Part shown: positions 1-9,286 of the stretch, piece after piece
Position numbering within the stretch: position 1 is the stretch's first letter
How the letters are laid out: the number at the start of each line of letters is the position of its first letter
NCBI GenBank assembly: GCA_947501555.1
Contig: CANMWG010000001.1
Coordinates: 2,418,001 to 2,482,000 of the forward strand
DNA: 64,000 nt
Origin: an uncultured Paracoccaceae bacterium
GTDB taxonomy: Bacteria; Pseudomonadota; Alphaproteobacteria; Rhodobacterales; Rhodobacteraceae
Direction of reading: 5' to 3'
Translations under genes and position numbers: made by a program
Notes under the pieces: generated by a model
The model's input: the letters and a program-made list of their open reading frames with translations, nothing else
Database searches by the model: none
What the model was told of the DNA's origin: nothing

Positions 1-206
1 TGGTGATCATTGTCACACCACATTTGGTCACACCGACCCGTGGTGAAGCATTGGCATTGCCAACTGACCGGGTTCGTCCACCAACCGAACAGGACCTTTT
101 CCTCTTTGGTCGTGTGGCGAGAACAAATGCACCGTCTTCCGGTGGTGCGGGTGAAGTGGCGCGGCAGGACTTTAGTGGGTCCTACGGCTATGTCCTGGAT
201 GAATGA
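1..206 (+). CDS. cpaC: CpaC/RcpA-type secretin, C-terminal end only (cut by window edge)
   Basis: An open frame runs in from the left edge and stops at 204-206. Its first visible residues, VIIVTPHLV, followed by a stretch rich in Thr, Pro and Asp, match the usual end of Tad/Cpa outer-membrane secretins, where this strand closes the secretin domain. The protein would form the outer-membrane channel of the Flp pilus machine. The next gene begins 15 bases after the stop, so the two are probably co-transcribed. The identification rests on about 67 residues plus the tad context, so the start, signal peptide and N domains cannot be judged. Confidence 0.75.
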   Translation, partial: VIIVTPHLVTPTRGEALALPTDRVRPPTEQDLFLFGRVARTNAPSSGGAGEVARQDFSGSYGYVLDE

Positions 207-221
207 TTGGAGCGCAGGTCA

Positions 222-878
222 ATGAAATACTTAATGACAACGGCAATTGCCGCAGCCGCACTTGCAGGGTGCACACCGTCTGACCCAACTTTCTCCGGGT
301 TCTTCGACGAGGCAGGTGCCTCGATCGACTCGGGCGACTTTGGCAACTCAACGATGAACAATGCGTTGGTGCAGACAGGCCAGCAGGATTACACAGTGAA
401 CCTTGCACGCCGGTTTGCGTCCGATGTGAACTCAACGGTCAACTTTGCCTTCAACTCAACAGTGCTAGACGCAGATGCGCGTGCAACACTGATGCGTCAG
501 GCCAATTGGATCCGTCAGTTCCCTGAGGTCCGCTTTAAAGTCTACGGTCACACCGACCTTGTCGGTAGCCAAGGCTATAACCGGTCACTTGGCTTGCGTC
601 GGGCACAGACTGTTGTGTCGTTCTTGGCATCACAAGGCATCGACCGCAGTCGCCTAGAGGCTGTTACATCATTCGGCGAAACACAGCCGCTTGTTGTGAC
701 CGAAGGGCGCGAACGTCGCAACCGCCGGACCGTGACAGAAGTCTCTGGTTTCGTCGAAAGAAACCCCGCAGAGCTGAATGGCAAATATGCGCAGGTGATC
801 TTCCGTGAATACATCGAACGTGGTGTTCCACCGCGGAACATCACTGCGACACAAATCGAAACTGGCACCGGCGGCTAG
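222..878 (+). CDS. OmpA-family lipoprotein of the tad locus
   Basis: A protein of 218 residues. It starts with a lipoprotein signal peptide ending in LAGC, with the acylated Cys at residue 17, so it should be anchored in the outer membrane. Residues about 70-180 form an OmpA-like peptidoglycan-binding domain, seen in the TDLVGS motif, the LGLRRAQTV helix and the SFGE segment. The start at 222 is preferred over an in-frame TTG at 207 because it begins the signal peptide directly. In Rhodobacterales tad loci an OmpA protein commonly sits between secretin and cpaE, where it may tie the secretin to the cell wall; that role is inferred. A strong hairpin follows the gene. Confidence 0.85.
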   Translation: MKYLMTTAIAAAALAGCTPSDPTFSGFFDEAGASIDSGDFGNSTMNNALVQTGQQDYTVNLARRFASDVNSTVNFAFNSTVLDADARATLMRQANWIRQFPEVRFKVYGHTDLVGSQGYNRSLGLRRAQTVVSFLASQGIDRSRLEAVTSFGETQPLVVTEGRERRNRRTVTEVSGFVERNPAELNGKYAQVIFREYIERGVPPRNITATQIETGTGG

Positions 879-897
879 CCGAAAACCGCCTATTTGT

Positions 898-926
898 TTG
901 ACGCCGGATCATGCATCCGGCGTCAA
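898..926 (+). terminator. Strong hairpin after the OmpA gene, inside the tad locus
   Basis: A perfect 12-bp stem (898-909 with 915-926) encloses a 5-nt loop. A T-rich run follows some 10 bases later rather than directly. It probably separates the secretin/OmpA transcript from the cpaE-cpaF-tad transcript, either as a terminator or as an RNA-stabilising structure. Confidence 0.6.
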
Positions 927-1130
927 CACTCCTTGATTTTTTCCAAGATCGTAGCAACAAACCGCACAATTACGATTTTTTGGTCCAAATCTCGACACGA
1001 TTTACCCCAATAACAGCAAAGTTAAGTTATGTTGCAGCGAGCAGCGCTACGTCTGGTGATTCACTAGGTGGTTCGCTGCGCAATCTGTGTAATATTGTGT
1101 AGGCGGCCAAACCAACAAGGACGTTTGACT
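927..1130 (+). promoter_or_regulatory. AT-rich leader and probable promoter of cpaE
   Basis: About 200 bases between the hairpin and the cpaE start are clearly more AT-rich than the flanking genes and carry no convincing ORF. A Shine-Dalgarno AAGG lies 10 bases before the ATG at 1131. No clear -35/-10 pair could be assigned by eye. The placement after a terminator-like hairpin makes a separate promoter here likely. Confidence 0.4.
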
Positions 1131-2375
1131 ATGAATACCAGCCCGGTCGTTCAAAGCGACCCACCACCAATCGTGGCATGTACCATCAGCCGCGACGTAC
1201 AAATCTTCGATCTTCTGATTGAAGATATGGAAGCCGCTCTCGGCGATTCTTGGGGTGATCTCAGCTTTGAAGATGCTGCCACCTTTCTGGCTCAACCAGA
1301 GGCACGCGGACTCCAATTCGTTACGATCGCGATGGATGCCAACGACGAAGACGATCTTGAGATGGTTGCGAACGTCATTGAGGTAGCCAAGGCCGCCAAA
1401 ATCAAAGTTATCCTTATCGCCGAAGATGTTAGTCCAGCTGCCTTGCACCAATTGCTGCGCAAGGGTGGCGACGAATTCGTGCCCTACCCGCTTCCTGAAA
1501 ACGAATTGGCCCGCGCGATCGAACGCGTCTTAACCATTCAGGAACCAGTGCCGGGTGCCGACGGAGACCGCAAATTTAAGGCAACGGGTGACAAATCGGG
1601 TGTCGTCATTCCAATCCACGGCTTGGCTGGTGGGACAGGGGCGACCATGCTTGCCGTCAACATGGCTTGGGAACTCGCAAATATCGACAAGGAAAACCCA
1701 CCAAAGGTTTGCCTGCTTGATCTCGATTTTCAGTTCGGCACTGCATCAACATATCTCGACCTTCCACGCCGTGAATCTGTTCTTGAGATGTTAACCGACA
1801 CCGAAGCTATGGAAACTGAGATGTTCCTGCAGGCTTTGATGACGTTCGAAGACAAACTGCACGTGCTGACATCACCAACAGATATGATTCCGCTCGATAT
1901 GATTACGCCTGACGACATCGGACGTGTGGTTGAAATGGCGCGTGTGAATTTCGACTATGTGATCATCGATATGCCAACCACCATGGTAGAATGGTCGCAG
2001 ACTGTTCTTGAGATGGCGCATGTCTACTTTTCAGTAATCGAACTTGACATGCGGTCCGCCCAAAACACGCTACGTTTGAAGCGGGCATTGCAGTCAGAAG
2101 ACCTGCCGTTTGAGAAAATCCGCTTTGTATTGAACCGTGCGCCTGGCTTTACCGACCTTAACGGCAAGGCCCGCGTCAAACGTCTGTCGGAAAGTCTTGG
2201 GATATCGGTTGAAGTTTTGTTGCCTGACGGAGGGAAGCAGGTAGCGCAAAGTGCGGACCATGGGACACCTTTGGCCGAAGGCATGGCAAAAAATGCGCTC
2301 CGTAAGGAGATACTGAAACTTGCAACGTCCGTGCATGAGGTCAACCAGGCCGATGCTGCCGATGCACGCAACTAA
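1131..2375 (+). CDS. cpaE: CpaE/TadZ pilus localisation ATPase
   Basis: A protein of 414 residues. Residues 1-135 form a receiver-like domain without an obvious phosphorylation site, as in TadZ. Residues 155-400 are a MinD/ParA-like ATPase domain. The P-loop at 164-173 reads GLAGGTGATM, so the usual lysine is replaced by alanine, as is typical of CpaE/TadZ. Members of the family mark the pole and recruit the pilus motor. The ATG at 1131 is chosen because it has a ribosome site and removes 21 upstream residues unlike the family. cpaF follows 11 bases after the stop. Confidence 0.9.
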   Translation: MNTSPVVQSDPPPIVACTISRDVQIFDLLIEDMEAALGDSWGDLSFEDAATFLAQPEARGLQFVTIAMDANDEDDLEMVANVIEVAKAAKIKVILIAEDVSPAALHQLLRKGGDEFVPYPLPENELARAIERVLTIQEPVPGADGDRKFKATGDKSGVVIPIHGLAGGTGATMLAVNMAWELANIDKENPPKVCLLDLDFQFGTASTYLDLPRRESVLEMLTDTEAMETEMFLQALMTFEDKLHVLTSPTDMIPLDMITPDDIGRVVEMARVNFDYVIIDMPTTMVEWSQTVLEMAHVYFSVIELDMRSAQNTLRLKRALQSEDLPFEKIRFVLNRAPGFTDLNGKARVKRLSESLGISVEVLLPDGGKQVAQSADHGTPLAEGMAKNALRKEILKLATSVHEVNQADAADARN

Positions 2376-2386
2376 GAGGTAAGTTT

Positions 2387-3838
2387 ATGTTTTCGAAGTA
2401 CAAAAAACCAAGTGCTCCTGGCGCCCCGACCAACGCACCAGGCGGACCGAAGGTAAACGTTGCACCTGTTGCTGTCGCTAAGCCGGCGGAGAAGGCGCCT
2501 TTGATGAAGGCCATGCCGGCAAGACGCCCAGCCGAGGCTGGGCCGGTCGACAAGGAACGCAAACGCAAGGACCGCCTGCAAGAAATCAAGCTTGAGCTCC
2601 ACAAATCATTGCTCGACAATCTGAACCTTGCCGCTTTGGACACAGCTTCCGAGCAGGAATTGCGTACTGAGATCAACGCGATTGCCAATGAGAGCCTCGA
2701 AGACATGGGGATCGTCCTCAACCGCGATGAACGCCAGACACTCAGCCAGGATTTGTTCTTTGAAGTCACTGGCCTTGGCCCGCTCGAGACACTGCTGAAA
2801 GACGAAACTGTCAACGATATTTTGGTCAACGGCCCCCAACAGATCTTTGTGGAACGTGATGGTAAGCTGGAACTGACCGACATCGCTTTCAAGGATGAAA
2901 AGCACCTGCTGCGGATCATTGACAAAATCGTTTCTGCTGTTGGTCGTCGTGTTGACGAAAGTAACCCTTACGTCGATGCACGGCTCGCAGATGGCTCACG
3001 TTTCAACGCGATGGTGCCCCCCATCGCTGTTGACGGCAGCCTCGTTTCCATTCGTAAGTTTAAGAAGGACAAACTTGGCATTGAAGAACTGGTCAAGTTT
3101 GGTGCTTTCACCGAAGAAATGGCCGCCTACCTTCAAGCTGCCGTATCGACCCGCCTGAACGTCATCGTTTCTGGTGGTACAGGTTCTGGTAAGACGACAA
3201 CGTTGAACGCCCTGTCAGGCTTTATCGATGATGCAGAACGTATCCTGACGATTGAGGATACAGCGGAACTTCAACTGCAACAGACTCATGTGGGCCGGAT
3301 GGAAAGTCGTCCGCCCAACGTTGAAGGCAAAGGTGGTGTCTCACAGCGCGACTGTTTGAAAAACGCCCTGCGGATGCGCCCTGACCGTATCATCGTGGGG
3401 GAAACGCGTGGCGAAGAAGTTATCGACATGCTGCAGGCCATGAACACAGGCCACGACGGATCGATGACCACTATTCACGCCAACTCTGCACGTGATGGCG
3501 TGTCGCGTCTGGAAAACATGATTGCGATGGCTGGGATCGAAATGCCGATCAAAGCGATGCGGAGTCAGATTTCCTCGGCTGTGAACCTGATCGTACAGGC
3601 CTCACGTCTGCAGGATGGCTCGCGTCGGATGGTGTCGATCACGGAAATCACCGGTATGGAAGGTGACGTGATCTCGATGCAAGAAATCTTCCGCTACCAG
3701 CGTGTTGGCCTGACTCCAGACAACAAAATCATTGGTCACTTTACGGCAACCGGTGTGCGTAGCCACTTCTCGGAGCGCTTCAAGCTGTGGGGCTACGATC
3801 TGCCGCCAGCGATCTTTGAACCAATGGTTGCGGAGTAA
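2387..3838 (+). CDS. cpaF: CpaF/TadA secretion ATPase
   Basis: A protein of 483 residues and the motor of Flp pilus assembly, a cytoplasmic hexameric ATPase of the GspE superfamily. A proline- and alanine-rich tail of about 55 residues precedes the N-terminal domain. The Walker A motif GGTGSGKT is at 263-270. The Walker B segment [12 protein letters not shown] is at 331-342, and the downstream HANS motif is at 364-367. Length and motifs match the family and all catalytic motifs are present. It sits between cpaE and tadB with gaps of 11 and 5 bases, so one transcript is likely. Confidence 0.96.
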   Translation: MFSKYKKPSAPGAPTNAPGGPKVNVAPVAVAKPAEKAPLMKAMPARRPAEAGPVDKERKRKDRLQEIKLELHKSLLDNLNLAALDTASEQELRTEINAIANESLEDMGIVLNRDERQTLSQDLFFEVTGLGPLETLLKDETVNDILVNGPQQIFVERDGKLELTDIAFKDEKHLLRIIDKIVSAVGRRVDESNPYVDARLADGSRFNAMVPPIAVDGSLVSIRKFKKDKLGIEELVKFGAFTEEMAAYLQAAVSTRLNVIVSGGTGSGKTTTLNALSGFIDDAERILTIEDTAELQLQQTHVGRMESRPPNVEGKGGVSQRDCLKNALRMRPDRIIVGETRGEEVIDMLQAMNTGHDGSMTTIHANSARDGVSRLENMIAMAGIEMPIKAMRSQISSAVNLIVQASRLQDGSRRMVSITEITGMEGDVISMQEIFRYQRVGLTPDNKIIGHFTATGVRSHFSERFKLWGYDLPPAIFEPMVAE

Positions 3839-3843
3839 CCTAA

Positions 3844-4809
3844 ATGATTTCTGCCGAACCAATTATCTACGTCCTGATCTTTGTGGCAGTGCTCGCACTT
3901 GTGCAGGGCGCCTATCTTGTGATCTTTGGCAAGTCGATCAGCATGGACGGCAAGGTGAACCGCCGTCTGGACATGCTCGACAAGGGCGGGAACCGCGAAC
4001 AGGTGCTGGAACAACTCCGCAAGGAGATGACCCAGCACATGAAATCGCAAAGCATCCCGATCTATTCGATGCTTGCGAACAAGGCCCAGATGGCCAACAT
4101 TGCGTTTACGCCAAGCCAAATTGTGATCGTGATGGCGGTCGTCAGCGTGGCAGCCTTTGGTATGCTGACTTTTCTGACAGAGGTCGCGCTCGCCGTGCGG
4201 ATTATTGTGGCCATCCTAATGGGTGTTGGCGGCGTATATGTATGGATCGCCCGGAAGGCTGGCAAACGCATGGCCATGATGGGTGAGCAACTTCCAGAGG
4301 CCGTAGAACTTATGGTTCGCTCTTTGCGAGTTGGACATCCATTCTCATCCGCTATCGCCATCGTGGCAAAAGAAGTGGCCGATCCACTTGGTACTGAAAT
4401 GGGCATGATCTCGGACGAGGCGGCATATGGACGTGATATGGGTGAAAGTCTTAAGACCATGGCTGAACGTCTCGACAACCAGGATCTTCGCTTTTTGGCT
4501 GTTGCGGTGACAATTCAGCAAACATCTGGTGGTAACTTGGCCGAAATCCTCGATGGTCTGGCCAAGGTGATCCGCGCCCGCTTCCGGCTTTTCCGCCGGG
4601 TGCAGGCGATCACGGCCGAGGCAAAATGGTCAGGCAATTTGCTTTCTGCGTTCCCGATTGGCGCCCTGTTCATGATCACATTGGTCAAGCCAGACTACTT
4701 CGACGAGGTTATGGAAAGCTCGTTTTTTATCCCCGCTTGCTTTGTGATCGCGGCCTTCTTGGTGCTTAACCTGATCGTTATGCGCGCACTTGTGAACATC
4801 AAGGTCTAA
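3844..4809 (+). CDS. tadB: TadB inner-membrane platform protein
   Basis: A protein of 321 residues. One membrane helix lies near residues 5-27, a pair near 95-140 and further helices at the C-terminal end. Between them is a T2SSF/GspF-type cytoplasmic domain at about 165-290, which includes the segments LPEAVELMVRSLR and QTSGGNLAEIL. TadB and TadC form the inner-membrane platform against which CpaF works. The gene starts 5 bases after cpaF and is followed by tadC after 13 bases. Confidence 0.93.
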   Translation: MISAEPIIYVLIFVAVLALVQGAYLVIFGKSISMDGKVNRRLDMLDKGGNREQVLEQLRKEMTQHMKSQSIPIYSMLANKAQMANIAFTPSQIVIVMAVVSVAAFGMLTFLTEVALAVRIIVAILMGVGGVYVWIARKAGKRMAMMGEQLPEAVELMVRSLRVGHPFSSAIAIVAKEVADPLGTEMGMISDEAAYGRDMGESLKTMAERLDNQDLRFLAVAVTIQQTSGGNLAEILDGLAKVIRARFRLFRRVQAITAEAKWSGNLLSAFPIGALFMITLVKPDYFDEVMESSFFIPACFVIAAFLVLNLIVMRALVNIKV

Positions 4810-4822
4810 AGGAACAACTCTG

Positions 4823-5785
4823 ATGGAAGCTCTTCAAGAAACAATCTCCGAAGCTCTAGGCCCATTTGGTGCGTTGATTATTGTGGGAATGCTCGGGGTT
4901 TTTCTGATCCTGATAACGTTACCCATCTTGCTCAAACGCGAGGAAGATCCGCTTGATAAGCTGCGCGCTGGTGGACGCGGAAAAGAAGCCAAGACTGCCA
5001 AGGGTGAAAAACTGCGGTCAGCCAGCAGCAAGGACAAGCTTGAGAAATATTCAAACTTTCTGGAACCCCAGAACGAAGAAGAATATTCTGCTGCCAAACT
5101 GAAGTTGATGCAGGCAGGGTATCGCAGTCAGAACGCTGTGCGGATCTACAACTTCGTTCAATTTGCCTTGGGTATCTTCGGCCTTGTGGCAGGTACAATC
5201 TACGCAATGATCCAGGCCTCACAGGTCTCCGTGGATACCCAACAGTTGATCCTTATGATAGGCGTACCCGGTGCTATCGGATACATTATGCCGAAATACT
5301 GGGTAACCCGCCGGATGGAGACCCGCAGACAAGCCATCACTAACGGCTTTCCTGATTGTCTTGATATGATGCTGGTTTGCGTCGAAGCGGGTCAGTCACT
5401 TGATCAATCGATCATTCGGGTGTCTCGCGAAATGCGTGCAGGTTTCCCTGACTTGGCTGAGGAATTTGAGATTGTTAGTCAAGAATCCAAAGCTGGTAAG
5501 GACAAGACAAGCGTTCTGAAGGATATGTCAGAACGGTGCGGCGTTCAGGATGTCACAAGCTTTGTTACCGTGCTGGTCCAGTCACAACAATTTGGTACGT
5601 CGATTGCAGATGCGTTGCGGGTTTATTCCGCGGAAATGCGCGACAAGCGCGTGATGCGCGCAGAGGAAGCGGCCAACAAATTGCCGACCAAGATGACCTT
5701 GGCGACAATGATGTTGACGGTGCCGCCGCTGATGGCCATCCTGATCGGACCATCAATCTACGCGATTATCGTCAACCTGGCCTAG
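4823..5785 (+). CDS. tadC: TadC inner-membrane platform protein
   Basis: A protein of 320 residues and a paralogue of TadB. It has an N-terminal membrane helix (about 18-37), a charged Lys/Glu-rich linker, a central helix pair and a T2SSF domain containing FPDCLDMMLVCVEAGQSLDQ. It ends with a hydrophobic helix rich in Met, Pro and Ile. It is expected to pair with TadB. The next gene, a TPR lipoprotein, begins 14 bases later, continuing the operon. Confidence 0.93.
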   Translation: MEALQETISEALGPFGALIIVGMLGVFLILITLPILLKREEDPLDKLRAGGRGKEAKTAKGEKLRSASSKDKLEKYSNFLEPQNEEEYSAAKLKLMQAGYRSQNAVRIYNFVQFALGIFGLVAGTIYAMIQASQVSVDTQQLILMIGVPGAIGYIMPKYWVTRRMETRRQAITNGFPDCLDMMLVCVEAGQSLDQSIIRVSREMRAGFPDLAEEFEIVSQESKAGKDKTSVLKDMSERCGVQDVTSFVTVLVQSQQFGTSIADALRVYSAEMRDKRVMRAEEAANKLPTKMTLATMMLTVPPLMAILIGPSIYAIIVNLA

Positions 5786-5799
5786 GGTTTGATAAAACA

Positions 5800-6366
5800 A
5801 TGCAAATCAAGCGGACCTTCTTGGGTCTTATGATGCTAACACTGGCCGCCTGCACCACAGGCGGCCTGAACGATTCAACCGATGGTGTATTTGCGCCTGG
5901 TGTCTCGGGTCCCGGCAATGTGGATGGGCTCATCGTCGGTCACCGATTGATGGCTGCGGGTGAATATGAACTTGCACTCAAGGCCTACAATCGCGCGGCT
6001 GCGCAACAGGGACTAAATGTTGATACCCTCTCTGCGATTGGATCAGCAAATTTGAACCTCGGTCGGCTTGGACAAGCGGAACGCTGGTTGCGGCGGGCGG
6101 TGGAAGAAGACCCCACATTCCCACCAGCATGGAACAATTTGGGCGTGATCTTGATGGAACGTGGGCAGGTTTCGGAAGCAAGTGAGGTTTTTCGGCGCGG
6201 ATTTGCCGCAGATAACGGAAATTCGGATGAAATTCGGGATAATTTGCGCTTAGCACTCGCAAAATTGGAAAATCCGGGCGATACTGAGTTACAAGAAAAT
6301 CAGAACTTCAATCTGATCCGGCGCGGTGCGGGCGACTTTGTGCTGATGTCGGAAGAACCACTATAG
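5800..6366 (+). CDS. tadD: TadD-like TPR lipoprotein
   Basis: A protein of 188 residues. The signal peptide ends in LAAC with the lipid-attached Cys at 18. At least three TPR-like repeats follow, seen in the segments ALKAYNRAA, AERWLRRAVEEDP and FPPAWNNLGVILMERG. TadD-type lipoproteins are thought to help assemble or place the secretin, acting like pilotins. The start at 5800 is set by the signal peptide; a longer frame open to 5536 lies inside tadC and is not real. A second TPR lipoprotein gene follows 25 bases downstream. Confidence 0.87.
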   Translation: MQIKRTFLGLMMLTLAACTTGGLNDSTDGVFAPGVSGPGNVDGLIVGHRLMAAGEYELALKAYNRAAAQQGLNVDTLSAIGSANLNLGRLGQAERWLRRAVEEDPTFPPAWNNLGVILMERGQVSEASEVFRRGFAADNGNSDEIRDNLRLALAKLENPGDTELQENQNFNLIRRGAGDFVLMSEEPL

Positions 6367-6391
6367 GCAAGAGCAGCAAAAGGACGCAAAA

Positions 6392-7249
6392 ATGCGCCAC
6401 CCAATTTTCATGACGCTTTGTGCGGCAACCTTCGGTTTGTCGGCATGTTCACAACCAGACGGCGAAGCAGAGGTCGAACGTGCTCTGCAAGACCTTAATG
6501 TCGTGGACGAATCAAATCTCAACGAAATCATGCTGACTATCGGGGACCCCGAAGAGGCGGTCAGCTACTTTGCCGGCGCCAACGCGAACGATCCAGGCCG
6601 GATCGATCTACAACGGGGCCTCGCAAAATCGCTCGTACGCGCAAGACGTGCGCCAGAGGGCATTGCAGCTTGGCAAGCAGTTGTTAGCCATCCTGAATCC
6701 GGACCCGGCGATAGTGTTGACTTGGCCGACGCCTTCATCCGCGACAACAATTGGGATGAAGCCGCAGCCACTTTGAACACAATCCCACCCACCTTTGAAA
6801 CCTTCCAGCGCTACCGTCTAGAGGCTATGGTCGCCGACAGCCGTCAACAATGGGAAAAGTCAGACAGTTTTTATGAAACTGCCGTTGGGCTGACCACACG
6901 GCCGGCATCGGTCTACAATAACTGGGGCTATTCCAAACTAACGCGGGGCGACTACCCCGGTGCTGAGCGGCTTTTCGTCGACGCCCTACGTTTTGACGAT
7001 GATCTATTTACCGCCAAGAACAACCTCGTTCTTGCGCGCGGAGCGCAGCGAAATTACGCAATGCCAGTGGTGCCCATGACCCAGGTTGAGCGGGCGCAGC
7101 TTATGCACACAATGGCCCTCGCAGCGATCAAGCAAAATGATGTGACCATCGGCAAGTCGCTGTTGAACGACGCCATTGAAACCCATCCAAGGTATTTCGA
7201 GGCCGCCGTTCGCGCGCTCGAGGCCCTTGAAAATAATGCCGTAAATTAA
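6392..7249 (+). CDS. Second TPR lipoprotein of the tad locus
   Basis: A protein of 285 residues. The signal peptide ends in LSAC (Cys 19), followed by an acidic linker and several TPR-like units, for example SVYNNWGYSKLTRGDYPGAE and the C-terminal segment HPRYFEAAVRALEAL. It shares architecture with the TadD-like gene before it but is about 100 residues longer, so both may act as periplasmic scaffolds of the pilus machine. This second copy is usual for Rhodobacterales tad loci as I know them. Its exact role is unknown. Confidence 0.8.
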   Translation: MRHPIFMTLCAATFGLSACSQPDGEAEVERALQDLNVVDESNLNEIMLTIGDPEEAVSYFAGANANDPGRIDLQRGLAKSLVRARRAPEGIAAWQAVVSHPESGPGDSVDLADAFIRDNNWDEAAATLNTIPPTFETFQRYRLEAMVADSRQQWEKSDSFYETAVGLTTRPASVYNNWGYSKLTRGDYPGAERLFVDALRFDDDLFTAKNNLVLARGAQRNYAMPVVPMTQVERAQLMHTMALAAIKQNDVTIGKSLLNDAIETHPRYFEAAVRALEALENNAVN

Positions 7250-7253
7250 GACC

Positions 7254-7781
7254 ATGGGGATGACGGCGACGGCAGCATATTGGTTTCTTCCTGTCGTCAT
7301 CCCGCTTGCGATCTATGTGTCATGGACCGATATGAGCTCCATGAAGATCAAAAATCACGCCATGACGGCCTTGTTTCTGGCGTTCGTCGTTCTGGGTCCT
7401 TTTGCCTTGGGCTTCCCCAATTATTTCTGGCAATTGCTGCACGCACCAATTGTACTTGTTATCGGCATATTGCTCTGGGGTTTGCGGCTTATGGGGGCGG
7501 GCGACGCAAAGATGTTTGCGGCAATGGCACCCTATTTTGCAGCGTCAGACTGGTTTCTGTTCCTCATGGTTTTTGTTGCAGCCAGCTTTGCGGGACTACT
7601 GCTGCACAGTGTTTTTCGGTTCACGCCGCTGCGTAATTTAGCACCAGATTGGAAAAGCTGGGCGGCGCAAAACGACAAACTGCGGGGCGGCATTCTCGGG
7701 TTGAATATGACCTTCCCCAAAGGGTTAATCCTTAGCATGACGCTTCTGTATTATCTGCTGGTGGTGGCGATTTACCGCTGA
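7254..7781 (+). CDS. cpaA: Prepilin peptidase, A24 family (CpaA/TadV type)
   Basis: A membrane protein of 175 residues with about five or six hydrophobic helices. The two catalytic aspartates of the A24 family are present: Asp26 in the SWTDMSSMKI segment and Asp84 in the GAGDAK motif. It lacks the N-terminal methylase domain of PilD, as expected for the short TadV/CpaA type. It should cleave Flp prepilin leaders at the inner membrane. No flp pilin gene is visible here; it may lie to the left of the window. The gene starts 4 bases after the TPR lipoprotein. Confidence 0.9.
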   Translation: MGMTATAAYWFLPVVIPLAIYVSWTDMSSMKIKNHAMTALFLAFVVLGPFALGFPNYFWQLLHAPIVLVIGILLWGLRLMGAGDAKMFAAMAPYFAASDWFLFLMVFVAASFAGLLLHSVFRFTPLRNLAPDWKSWAAQNDKLRGGILGLNMTFPKGLILSMTLLYYLLVVAIYR

Positions 7782-7906
7782 CTAGAAATAGCTTTGCCTT
7801 AGACCCGAACATCTTTATTCACTATTTAGCCATAATAGGCTGTATTCTATATGTGTAACGTCGCTGATCAAAGCGGCCATGTCCGCGAACGATGGGTGAG
7901 ACTGAT

Positions 7907-9217
7907 ATGAATGTGCAATCTTCCAATGTGATGGCGCCCCCGGCCCCCCGTAGCCTCGAAGCAATGTTGCTGCCGATGGCGATGATGCGGGACATCCTGA
8001 TCAAGACAATGTTCCGGATGAACCTTGATATGGTATCAGCGATCAGCCGATCGATTTGCCTGCCAATCCCGGTGACCCAAGAACTTGTCGACATGGCGCG
8101 TGAACAAAGGCTGCTTGAAGCGACAGGTACGCTCAATGCAAATAGCGGCAATGAAATGGGCTATCAGCTAACCGACGCTGGCCGGGCCCGTGCGCTCGAT
8201 GCTTTGGCGCAGTCCGAATATTATGGCGCGATGCCAGTGCCGCTTGATATCTACCGCGAGCAAATTCAACGCCAGTCGATCCGGAATATCCAAATCACCC
8301 GTGATCAGCTGTCTACAGCAATGGGCCATCTGGTTCTGCCAGAAGACCTTTTGTCCAACCTCGGTCCCGCGATCAGCGCGGGTCGTTCCATCTTGATGTA
8401 CGGACCACCGGGCAATGGTAAGTCCTCAATCTCAAACGGGATCCGGGACGCGCTAGGTGACAAAATCTACGTCCCACGCGCCATCGAATACTCGGGCCAG
8501 GTGATCACCGTCTATGACCCTATCGTGCACAGCGCGGCAGAAGATGACGTCGATGATCCCAACAGCCTGCGCCGGACGTCTGGACGTTTCGATACGCGAT
8601 ATGTGCGCTGCGAACGGCCCACAGTGATCACCGGTGGTGAATTGTCACTCTCGATGCTCGATCTGGTTTACAACCCCACAGCGCGAACCTATCAGGCCCC
8701 GCTACAGCTGAAATCCACCGGCGGCATCTTCATCGTGGATGACCTTGGACGACAGGCCGAACCACCACAGACCCTCGTAAACCGGTGGATCGTTCCACTG
8801 GAAGAAAACAAAGATATCCTGGCACTGCAGTCGGGTGAGAAATTCGAGGTGCCCTTCGACACACTCGTGGTCTTCTCCACCAACTTCCACCCGAACGCGA
8901 TCTTCGATAAAGCGGCCTTGCGTCGTATTTTCTACAAGATCAAAATCGATGGGCCCAATCAGGAAGACTTCCTGAAAATCTTCGCCATGGTCGCCCGGAA
9001 ACGGAAAATGCCATTGGACGAAGAAACACTGGTCCATCTGCTGAACGTACGCTACCCGGAAATCGAAAACATCTATGCGAACTACCAGCCGATCTTCCTG
9101 ATCGATCAGATGATTTCTATCTGCGACTTCGAAGGCATCCCCTATCAGATGTCACCCGACCTGATTGACCGGGCTTGGGCGAACATGTTTGTAAAAGAAG
9201 AAGAAATCATTCACTAG
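7907..9217 (+). CDS. AAA+ ATPase linked to the tad locus
   Basis: A protein of 436 residues. An N-terminal region of about 140 residues (helical, possibly winged-helix) precedes an AAA+ module. Walker A GPPGNGKS is at 166-173, the Walker B-like segment IFIVDD at 274-279 with Asp in place of the usual Glu, sensor-1 STN at 324-326, and paired arginines at 339-340. I know the family only as an ATPase found beside tad loci in Rhodobacterales; its function is not established. The ATG at 7907 is preferred to one at 7892 because GGTGAG lies six bases before it. A terminator follows. Confidence 0.75.
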   Translation: MNVQSSNVMAPPAPRSLEAMLLPMAMMRDILIKTMFRMNLDMVSAISRSICLPIPVTQELVDMAREQRLLEATGTLNANSGNEMGYQLTDAGRARALDALAQSEYYGAMPVPLDIYREQIQRQSIRNIQITRDQLSTAMGHLVLPEDLLSNLGPAISAGRSILMYGPPGNGKSSISNGIRDALGDKIYVPRAIEYSGQVITVYDPIVHSAAEDDVDDPNSLRRTSGRFDTRYVRCERPTVITGGELSLSMLDLVYNPTARTYQAPLQLKSTGGIFIVDDLGRQAEPPQTLVNRWIVPLEENKDILALQSGEKFEVPFDTLVVFSTNFHPNAIFDKAALRRIFYKIKIDGPNQEDFLKIFAMVARKRKMPLDEETLVHLLNVRYPEIENIYANYQPIFLIDQMISICDFEGIPYQMSPDLIDRAWANMFVKEEEIIH

Positions 9218-9239
9218 CCGATCCGATATTTCCAAGATC

Positions 9240-9273
9240 AAGGCTTCCCCCTAAGCTGGCGGGAAGCCTTTTT
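9240..9273 (+). terminator. Rho-independent terminator after the AAA+ ATPase gene
   Basis: A 10-bp stem (AAGGCTTCCC at 9240-9249 with its complement at 9261-9270), an 11-nt loop and a run of five T. It ends the tad-linked transcript. The ribosome site of the next gene begins only a few bases later, so the promoter of that gene may overlap this region. Confidence 0.85.
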
Positions 9274-9286
9274 CGTAGGAGACCCC

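Noticed and set aside
911..1102. A 63-residue frame before cpaE
   Set aside because: It starts in the loop of the hairpin, has no ribosome site and lies in the AT-rich leader.
1..9217. tad locus as a new secretion system
   Set aside because: All core parts are standard Tad/Flp pilus proteins; only the AAA+ ATPase is unexplained.
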